A stretch of DNA of 64,000 nucleotides, taken from Siphonodentalium dalli (lineage: Eukaryota; Mollusca; Scaphopoda; Gadilida; Siphonodentaliidae). Below, piece by piece: positions 51,101 to 61,600 of the stretch (within the stretch, counting starts at the first letter, position 1; the number at the start of each line of letters is the position of its first letter). The position numbers were made by a program, and so were the translations under genes. Below the pieces are notes generated by a model. The model searched no databases. It was given only the letters and a program-made list of their open reading frames with translations, and was not told the origin of the DNA. The stretch is from the NCBI GenBank assembly GCA_032622095.1, contig CP136063.1, forward strand, positions 206,883,934-206,947,933, written 5' to 3'.

Positions 51101-54100
51101 CTGCCATGTGAATGTAAACCAAGGAGAGGAGCCACACCTGCCATGTAAACCAAGAAGAGGAGCCATACCTGCCATGTGAATGTAAACCAAGGAGAGGAGC
51201 CACACCTGTCATGTAAACCAAGGAGAGGGGCCACACCTGTCATGTTCTCTGTGAATGTAAACCAAGGAGAGGATCCACACCTGACATGTGAATGTAAACC
51301 AAGGAGAGGAGCCACACCTGCCATGTAAACCAAGGAGAGGAGCCATACCTGCCATGTGAATGTAAACCAAGGAGAGGAGCCACACCTGCCATGTAAACCA
51401 AGGAGAGGAGCCACACCTGTAAACCAAGGAGAGGAGCCACACCTGCCATGTAAACCAAGGAGAGGAGCCACACCTGCCATGTAAACCAAGGAGAGGAGCC
51501 ACACCTGTAAACCAAGGAGAGGAGCCACACCTGTAAACCAAGGAGAGGAGCCACACCTGCCATGTAAACCAAGGAGAGGGGCCACACCTGCCATGTAAAC
51601 CAAGGAGAGGGGCCACACCTGTAAACCAAGGAGAGGAGCCACACCTGTAAACCAAGGAGAGGAGCCACACCTGTAAACCAAGGAGAGGAGCCACACCTGC
51701 CATGTAAACCAAGGAGAGGAGCCACACCTGCCATGTAAACCAAGGAGAGGGGCCACACCTGTCATGTTCTCTGTGAATGTAAACCAAGGAGAGGATCCAC
51801 ACCTGACATGTGAATGTAAACCAAGGAGAGGAGCCATACCTGCCATGTGAATGTAAACCAAGGAGAGGAGCCACACCTGCCATGTAAACCAAGGAGAGGA
51901 GCCACACCTGTAAATCAAGGAGAGGGGCCACACCTGCCATGTAAACCAAGGAGAGGAGCCACACCTGCCATGTAAACCAAGGAGAGGAGCCACACCTGAC
52001 AAGTGAATGTAAACCAAGGAGAGGGGCCACAACTGCCATGTAAACCAAGGAGAGGAGCCACACCTGCCATGTAAACCAAGGAGAGGAGCCACACCTGCCA
52101 TGTAAACCAAGGAGAGGAGCCACACCTGACAAGTGAATGTAAACCAAGGAGAGGGGCCACACCTGCCATGTAAACCAAGGAGAGGGGCCACACCTGTAAA
52201 CCAAGGAGAGGAGCCACACCTGACATGTGAATGTAAACCAAGGAGAGGGGCCACACCTGTAAATCAAGGAGAGGAGCCACACCTGACATGTGAATGTAAA
52301 CCAAGGAGAGGAGCCACACCTGCCATGTAAACCAAGGAGAGGAGCCACACCTGCCAAGTAAACCAAGGAGAGGAGCCACACCTGTAAACCAAGGAGAGGA
52401 GCCACACCTGCCATGTAAACCAAGGAGAGGGGCCACACCTATAAACCAAGGAGAGGAGCCACACCTGCCATGTAAACCAAGGAGAGGGGCCACACCTGCC
52501 ATGTAAACCAAGGAGAGGAGCCACACCTGACAAGTGAATGTAAACCAAGGAGAGGGGCCACAACTGCCATGTAAACCAAGGAGAGGGGCCACACCTGCCA
52601 TGTAAACCAAGGAGAGGAGCCACACCTGCCATGTAAACCAAGGAGAGGAGCCACACCTGCCATGTAAACCAAGGAGAGGGGCCACACCTGTCATGTTCTC
52701 TGTGAATGTAAACCAAGGAGAGGATCCACACCTGACATGTGAATGTAAACCAAGGAGAGGAGCCATACCTGCCATGTGAATGTAAACCAAGGAGAGGAGC
52801 CACACCTGCCATGTAAACCAAGGAGAGGAGCCACACCTGTAAATCAAGGAGAGGGGCCACACCTGCCATGTAAACCAAGGAGAGGAGCCACACCTGCCAT
52901 GTAAACCAAGGAGAGGAGCCACACCTGACAAGTGAATGTAAACCAAGGAGAGGGGCCACAACTGCCATGTAAACCAAGGAGAGGAGCCACACCTGCCATG
53001 TAAACCAAGGAGAGGAGCCACACCTGCCATGTAAACCAAGGAGAGGAGCCACACCTGACAAGTGAATGTAAACCAAGGAGAGGGGCCACACCTGCCATGT
53101 AAACAAAGGAGAGGGGCCACACCTGTAAACCAAGGAGAGGAGCCACACCTGACATGTGAATGTAAACCAAGGAGAGGGGCCACACCTGTAAATCAAGGAG
53201 AGGAGCCACACCTGACATGTGAATGTAAACCAAGGAGAGGAGCCACACCTGCCATGTAAACCAAGGAGAGGAGCCACACCTGCCAAGTAAACCAAGGAGA
53301 GGAGCCACACCTGTAAACCAAGGAGAGGAGCCACACCTGCCATGTAAACCAAGGAGAGGGGCCACACCTATAAACCAAGGAGAGGAGCCACACCTGCCAT
53401 GTAAACCAAGGAGAGGGGCCACACCTGCCATGTAAACCAAGGAGAGGAGCCACACCTGACAAGTGAATGTAAACCAAGGAGAGGGGCCACAACTGCCATG
53501 TAAACCAAGGAGAGGGGCCACACCTGCCATGTAAACCAAGGAGAGGGGCCACACCTGTAAACCAAGGAGAGGAGCCACACCTGCCATGTAAACCAAGGAG
53601 AGGAGCCATACCTGCCATGTGAATGTAAACCAAGGAGAGGAGCCACACCTGCCATGTAAACAAAGGAGAGGAGCCACACCTGTCATGTGAATGTAAACCA
53701 AGGAGAGGGGCCACACCTGCCATGTAAACAAAGGAGAGGAGCCACACCTGTAAATCAAGGAGAGGGGCCACACCTGTCATGTAAACCAAGGAGAGGAGCC
53801 ACACCTGCCATGTAAACCAAGGAGAGGAGCCACACCTGACATGTGAATGTAAACCAAGGAGAGGAGCCACACCTGACATGTGAATGTAAACCAAGGAGAG
53901 GAGCCACACCTGACATGTAAACCAAGGAGAGGAGCCACACCTGCCATGTAAACCAAGGAGAGGGGCCACACCTGTAAACCAAGGAGAGGGGCCACACCTG
54001 TAAACCAAGGAGAGGGGCCACACCTGTAAACCAAGGAGAGGGGCCACACCTGCCATGTAAACCAAGGAGAGGGGCCACACCTGCCATGTAAACCAAGGAG

Positions 54101-57100
54101 AGGGGCCACACCTGTAAACCAAGGAGAGGGGCCACACCTGTAAACCAAGGAGAGGGGCCACACCTGCCATGTAAACCAAGGAGAGGGGCCACACCTGCCA
54201 TATAAACCAAGGAGAGGGGCCACACCTGTCATGTAAACCAATGAGAGGGGCCACACCTGTCATGTGAATGTAAACCAAGGAGAGGGGCCACACCTGTCAT
54301 GTGAATGTAAACCAAGGAGAGGGGCCACACCTGTCATGTTCTCTGTGAATGTAAACCAAGGAGAGGGGCCACACCTGTCATGTTCTCTGTGAATGTAAAC
54401 CAAGGAGAGGGGCCACACCTGCCATGTAAACCAAGGAGAGGGGCCACACCTGACATGTGAATGTAAACCAAGGAGAGGGGCCACACCTGCCATGTAAACC
54501 AAGGAGAGGGGCCACACCTCTCATGTTCTCTGTGAATGTAAACCAAGGAGAGGGGCCACACCTGCCATGTAAACCAAGGAGAGGGGCCATACCTGTAAAC
54601 CAAGGAGAGGGGCCACACCTGTCATGTTCTCTGTGAATGTAAAGCAAGGAGAGGAGCCATACCTGACATGTGAATGTAAACCAAGGAGAGGGGCCACACC
54701 TGCCATGTAAACCAAGGAGAGGGGCCACACATGTAAACCAAGGAGAGGGGCCACACCTGCCATGTAAACCAAGGAGAGGGGCCACACCTGTCATGTTCTC
54801 TGTGAATGTAAACCAAGGAGAGGAGCCACACCTGTAAACCAAGGAGAGGAGCCACACCTGTAAACCAAGGAGAGGAGCCACACCTGCCATGTAAACCAAG
54901 GAGAGGGGCCACACCTGCCATGTAAACCAAGGAGAGGGGCCACACCTGTAAACCAAGGAGAGGAGCCACACCTGTAAACCAAGGAGAGGAGCCACACCTG
55001 TAAACCAAGGAGAGGAGCCACACCTGCCATGTAAACCAAGGAGAGGAGCCACACCTGCCATGTAAACCAAGGAGAGGGGCCACACCTGTCATGTTCTCTG
55101 TGAATGTAAACCAAGGAGAGGATCCACACCTGACATGTGAATGTAAACCAAGGAGAGGAGCCATACCTGCCATGTGAATGTAAACCAAGGAGAGGAGCCA
55201 CACCTGCCATGTAAACCAAGGAGAGGAGCCACACCTGTAAATCAAGGAGAGGGGCCACACCTGCCATGTAAACCAAGGAGAGGAGCCACACCTGCCATGT
55301 AAACCAAGGAGAGGAGCCACACCTGACAAGTGAATGTAAACCAAGGAGAGGGGCCACAACTGCCATGTAAACCAAGGAGAGGAGCCACACCTGCCATGTA
55401 AACCAAGGAGAGGAGCCACACCTGCCATGTAAACCAAGGAGAGGAGCCACACCTGACAAGTGAATGTAAACCAAGGAGAGGGGCCACACCTGCCATGTAA
55501 ACCAAGGAGAGGGGCCACACCTGTAAACCAAGGAGAGGAGCCACACCTGACATGTGAATGTAAACCAAGGAGAGGGGCCACACCTGTAAATCAAGGAGAG
55601 GAGCCACACCTGACATGTGAATGTAAACCAAGGAGAGGAGCCACACCTGCCATGTAAACCAAGGAGAGGAGCCACACCTGCCAAGTAAACCAAGGAGAGG
55701 AGCCACACCTGTAAACCAAGGAGAGGAGCCACACCTGCCATGTAAACCAAGGAGAGGGGCCACACCTATAAACCAAGGAGAGGAGCCACACCTGCCATGT
55801 AAACCAAGGAGAGGGGCCACACCTGCCATGTAAACCAAGGAGAGGAGCCACACCTGACAAGTGAATGTAAACCAAGGAGAGGGGCCACAACTGCCATGTA
55901 AACCAAGGAGAGGGGCCACACCTGCCATGTAAACCAAGGAGAGGAGCCACACCTGCCATGTAAACCAAGGAGAGGAGCCACACCTGCCATGTAAACCAAG
56001 GAGAGGGGCCACACCTGTCATGTTCTCTGTGAATGTAAACCAAGGAGAGGATCCACACCTGACATGTGAATGTAAACCAAGGAGAGGAGCCATACCTGCC
56101 ATGTGAATGTAAACCAAGGAGAGGAGCCACACCTGCCATGTAAACCAAGGAGAGGAGCCACACCTGTAAATCAAGGAGAGGGGCCACACCTGCCATGTAA
56201 ACCAAGGAGAGGAGCCACACCTGCCATGTAAACCAAGGAGAGGAGCCACACCTGACAAGTGAATGTAAACCAAGGAGAGGGGCCACAACTGCCATGTAAA
56301 CCAAGGAGAGGAGCCACACCTGCCATGTAAACCAAGGAGAGGAGCCACACCTGCCATGTAAACCAAGGAGAGGAGCCACACCTGACAAGTGAATGTAAAC
56401 CAAGGAGAGGGGCCACACCTGCCATGTAAACAAAGGAGAGGGGCCACACCTGTAAACCAAGGAGAGGAGCCACACCTGACATGTGAATGTAAACCAAGGA
56501 GAGGGGCCACACCTGTAAATCAAGGAGAGGAGCCACACCTGACATGTGAATGTAAACCAAGGAGAGGAGCCACACCTGCCATGTAAACCAAGGAGAGGAG
56601 CCACACCTGCCAAGTAAACCAAGGAGAGGAGCCACACCTGTAAACCAAGGAGAGGAGCCACACCTGCCATGTAAACCAAGGAGAGGGGCCACACCTATAA
56701 ACCAAGGAGAGGAGCCACACCTGCCATGTAAACCAAGGAGAGGGGCCACACCTGCCATGTAAACCAAGGAGAGGAGCCACACCTGACAAGTGAATGTAAA
56801 CCAAGGAGAGGGGCCACAACTGCCATGTAAACCAAGGAGAGGGGCCACACCTGCCATGTAAACCAAGGAGAGGGGCCACACCTGTAAACCAAGGAGAGGA
56901 GCCACACCTGCCATGTAAACCAAGGAGAGGAGCCATACCTGCCATGTGAATGTAAACCAAGGAGAGGAGCCACACCTGCCATGTAAACAAAGGAGAGGAG
57001 CCACACCTGTCATGTGAATGTAAACCAAGGAGAGGGGCCACACCTGCCATGTAAACAAAGGAGAGGAGCCACACCTGTAAATCAAGGAGAGGGGCCACAC

Positions 57101-58660
57101 CTGTCATGTAAACCAAGGAGAGGAGCCACACCTGCCATGTAAACCAAGGAGAGGAGCCACACCTGACATGTGAATGTAAACCAAGGAGAGGAGCCACACC
57201 TGACATGTGAATGTAAACCAAGGAGAGGAGCCACACCTGACATGTAAACCAAGGAGAGGAGCCACACCTGCCATGTAAACCAAGGAGAGGGGCCACACCT
57301 GTAAACCAAGGAGAGGGGCCACACCTGTAAACCAAGGAGAGGGGCCACACCTGTAAACCAAGGAGAGGGGCCACACCTGCCATGTAAACCAAGGAGAGGG
57401 GCCACACCTGCCATGTAAACCAAGGAGAGGGGCCACACCTGTAAACCAAGGAGAGGGGCCACACCTGTAAACCAAGGAGAGGGGCCACACCTGCCATGTA
57501 AACCAAGGAGAGGGGCCACACCTGCCATATAAACCAAGGAGAGGGGCCACACCTGTCATGTAAACCAATGAGAGGGGCCACACCTGTCATGTGAATGTAA
57601 ACCAAGGAGAGGGGCCACACCTGTCATGTGAATGTAAACCAAGGAGAGGGGCCACACCTGTCATGTTCTCTGTGAATGTAAACCAAGGAGAGGGGCCACA
57701 CCTGTCATGTTCTCTGTGAATGTAAACCAAGGAGAGGGGCCACACCTGCCATGTAAACCAAGGAGAGGGGCCACACCTGACATGTGAATGTAAACCAAGG
57801 AGAGGGGCCACACCTGCCATGTAAACCAAGGAGAGGGGCCACACCTCTCATGTTCTCTGTGAATGTAAACCAAGGAGAGGGGCCACACCTGCCATGTAAA
57901 CCAAGGAGAGGGGCCATACCTGTAAACCAAGGAGAGGGGCCACACCTGTCATGTTCTCTGTGAATGTAAAGCAAGGAGAGGAGCCATACCTGACATGTGA
58001 ATGTAAACCAAGGAGAGGGGCCACACCTGCCATGTAAACCAAGGAGAGGGGCCACACATGTAAACCAAGGAGAGGGGCCACACCTGCCATGTAAACCAAG
58101 GAGAGGGGCCACACCTGTCATGTTCTCTGTGAATGTAAACCAAGGAGAGAAGGCACACCTGACATGTGAATGTAAACCAAGGAGAGGAGCCACACCTGCC
58201 ATGTAAACCGAGGAGAGGGTCCACACCTGCCATGTAAACCAAGGAGAGGGGCCATACCTGTCATGTTCTCTGTGAATGTAAACCAAGGAGAGGAGCCACA
58301 CCTGACATGTGAATGTAAACCAAGGAGAGGAGCCACACCTGCCATGTAAACCAAGGAGAGGAGCCATACCTGCCATGTGAATGTAAACCAAGGAGAGGAG
58401 CCACACCTGCCATGTAAACCAAGGAGAGGAGCCACACCTGTAAACCAAGGAGAGGAGCCACACCTGCCATGTAAACCAAGGAGAGGAGCCACACCTGCCA
58501 TGTAAACCAAGGAGAGGAGCCACACCTGTAAACCAAGGAGAGGAGCCACACCTGTAAACCAAGGAGAGGAGCCACACCTGCCATGTAAACCAAGGAGAGG
58601 AGCCACACCTGCCATGTAAACCAAGGAGAGGGGCCACAACTGTCATGTTCTCTGTGAATG
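42126..58660 (+). repeat. Array domain with GGATCC, ACAAGTG and CACAACTG unit variants
   Basis: From about 42190 onward, many 44-bp units carry GAGGATCCACACC, followed by units with CCATACCTG, GACAAGTGAATG, CCACAACTG and CACCTATAAACC. These markers recur in blocks shifted by 4,038, 3,505, 1,359 and 929 bp. For example, the same block starts at 42338, 46376, 49881 and 51240. Confidence 0.75.
53193..57620 (+). repeat. Higher-order repeat, 3,327-bp spacing
   Basis: Blocks at 53193-54293 and 56520-57620 match at a spacing of 3,327 bp. The rare CACCTCTCATG variant is at 54520 and 57847, with a third instance at 60474 in a related block spaced 2,627 bp further. AAAGCAAGG marks the unit that follows about 125 bp after each. 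Confidence 0.8.
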
Positions 58661-61600
58661 TAAACCAAGGAGAGGATCCACACCTGACATGTGAATGTAA
58701 ACCAAGGAGAGGAGCCATACCTGCCATGTGAATGTAAACCAAGGAGAGGAGCCACACCTGCCATGTAAACCAAGGAGAGGAGCCACACCTGTTAACCAAG
58801 GAGAGGGGCCACACCTGCCATGTAAACCAAGGAGAGGAGCCACACCTGCCATGTAAACCAAGGAGAGGAGCCACACCTGACAAGTGAATGTAAACCAAGG
58901 AGAGGGGCCACAACTGCCATGTAAACCAAGGAGAGGGGCCACACCTGCCATGTAAACCAAGGAGAGGGGCCACACCTGTAAACCAAGGAGAGGAGCCACA
59001 CCTAACATGTGAATGTAAACCAAGGAAAGGGGCCACACCTGTAAATCAAGGAGAGGAGCCACACCTGACATGTGAATGTAAACCAAGGAGAGGAGCCACA
59101 CCTGCCATGTAAACCAAGGAGAGGAGCCACACCTGTAAACCAAGGAGAGGGGCCACACATGCCATGTAAACCAAGGAGAGGAGCCACACCTGTAAACCAA
59201 GGAGAGGAGCCACACCTGCCATGTAAACCAAGGAGAGGGGCCACACCTATAAACCAAGGAGAGGAGCCACACCTGCAATGTAAACCAAGGAGAGGGGCCA
59301 CACCTGCCATGTAAACCAAGGAGAGGAGCCACACCTGACAAGTGAATGTAAACCAAGGAGAGGGGCCACAACTGCCATGTAAACCAAGGAGAGGGGCCAC
59401 ACCTGCCATGTAAACCAAGGAGAGGGGCCACACCTGTAAACCAAGGAGAGGAGCCACACCTGCCATGTAAACCAAGGAGAGGAGCCATACCTGCCATGTG
59501 AATGTAAACCAAGGAGAGGAGCCACACCTGCCATGTAAACAAAGGAGAGGAGCCACACCTGTCATGTGAATGTAAACCAAGGAGAGGGGCCACACCTGCC
59601 ATGTAAACAAAGGAGAGGAGCCACACCTGTAAATCAAGGAGAGGGGCCACACCTGTCATGTAAACCAAGGAGAGGAGCCACACCTGCCATGTAAACCAAG
59701 GAGAGGAGCCACACCTGACATGTGAATGTAAACCAAGGAGAGGAGCCACACCTGACATGTGAATGTAAACCAAGGAGAGGAGCCACACCTGACATGTAAA
59801 CCAAGGAGAGGAGCCACACCTGCCATTTAAACCAAGGAGAGGGGCCACACCTGTAAACCAAGGAGAGGGGCCACACCTGTAAACCAAGGAGAGGGGCCAC
59901 ACCTGTAAACCAAGGAGAGGGGCCACACCTGCCATGTAAACCAAGGAGAGGGGCCACACCTGCCATGTAAACCAAGGAGAGGGGCCACACCTGTAAACCA
60001 AGGAGAGGGGCCACACCTGTAAACCAAGGAGAGGGGCCACACCTGCCATGTAAACCAAGGAGAGGGGCCACACCTGCCATATAAACCAAGGAGAGGGGCC
60101 ACACCTGTCATGTAAACCAATGAGAGGGGCCACACCTGTCATGTGAATGTAAACCAAGGAGAGGGGCCACACCTGTCATGTGAATGTAAACCAAGGAGAG
60201 GGGCCACACCTGTCATGTTCTCTGTGAATGTAAACCAAGGAGAGGGGCCACACCTGTCATGTTCTCTGTGAATGTAAACCAAGGAGAGGGGCCACACCTG
60301 CCATGTAAACCAAGGAGAGGGGCCACACATGTCATGTTCTCTGTGAATGTAAACCAAGGAGAGGGGCCACACCTGCCATGTAAACCAAGGAGAGGGGCCA
60401 CACCTGACATGTGAATGTAAACCAAGGAGAGGGGCCACACCTGCCATGTAAACCAAGGAGAGGGGCCACACCTCTCATGTTCTCTGTGAATGTAAACCAA
60501 GGAGAGGGGCCACACCTGCCATGTAAACCAAGGAGAGGGGCCATACCTGTAAACCAAGGAGAGGGGCCACACCTGTCATGTTCTCTGTGAATGTAAAGCA
60601 AGGAGAGGAGCCACACCTGACATGTGAATGTAAACCAAGGAGAGGGGCCACACCTGCCATGTAAACCAAGGAGAGGGGCCACACATGTAAACCAAGGAGA
60701 GGGGCCACACCTGCCATGTAAACCAAGGAGAGGGGCCACACCTGTCATGTTCTCTGTGAATGTAAACCAAGGAGAGAAGGCACACCTGACATGTGAATGT
60801 AAACCAAGGAGAGGAGCCACACCTGCCATGTAAACCGAGGAGAGGGTCCACACCTGCCATGTAAACCAAGGAGAGGGGCCACACCTGTCATGTTCTCTGT
60901 GAATGTAAACCAAGGAGAGGAGCCACACCTGACATGTGAATGTAAACCAAGGAGAGGAGCCACACCTGCCATGTAAACCAAGGAGATGAGCCACACCTGT
61001 AAACCAACGAGAGGGGCCACACCTGTCATGTTCTCTGTGAATGTAAACCAAGGAGAGGGGCCACACCTGCCATGTAAACCAAGGAGAGGAGCCACACCTG
61101 CCATGTAAACCAAGGAGAGGGGCCATACCTGTAAACCAAGGAGAGGGGCCACACCTGTCATGTTCTCTGTGAATGTAAACCAAGGAGAGGGGCCACACCT
61201 GCCATGTAAACCAAGGAGAGGAGCCACACCTGCCATGTAAACCAAGGAGAGGGGCCACACCTGTCATGTAAACCAAGGAGAGGGGCCACACCTGTCATGT
61301 TCTCTGTGAATGTAAACCAAGGGGAGGAGCCACACCTGACATGTGAATGTAAACCAAGGAGAGGAGCCACAGCTGCCATGTAAACCAAGGAGAGGAGCCA
61401 CACCTGTAAACCAAGGAGAGGGGCCACACCTGCCATGTAAACCAAGGAGAGGAGCCACACCTGCCATGTAAACCAAGGAGAGGAGCCACACCTGCCATGT
61501 AAACCAAGGAGAGGGGCCACACCTGTCATGTTCTCTGTGAATGTAAACCAAGGAGAGGAGCCACACCAGCCATGTAAACCAAGGAGAGGAGCCACACCTG

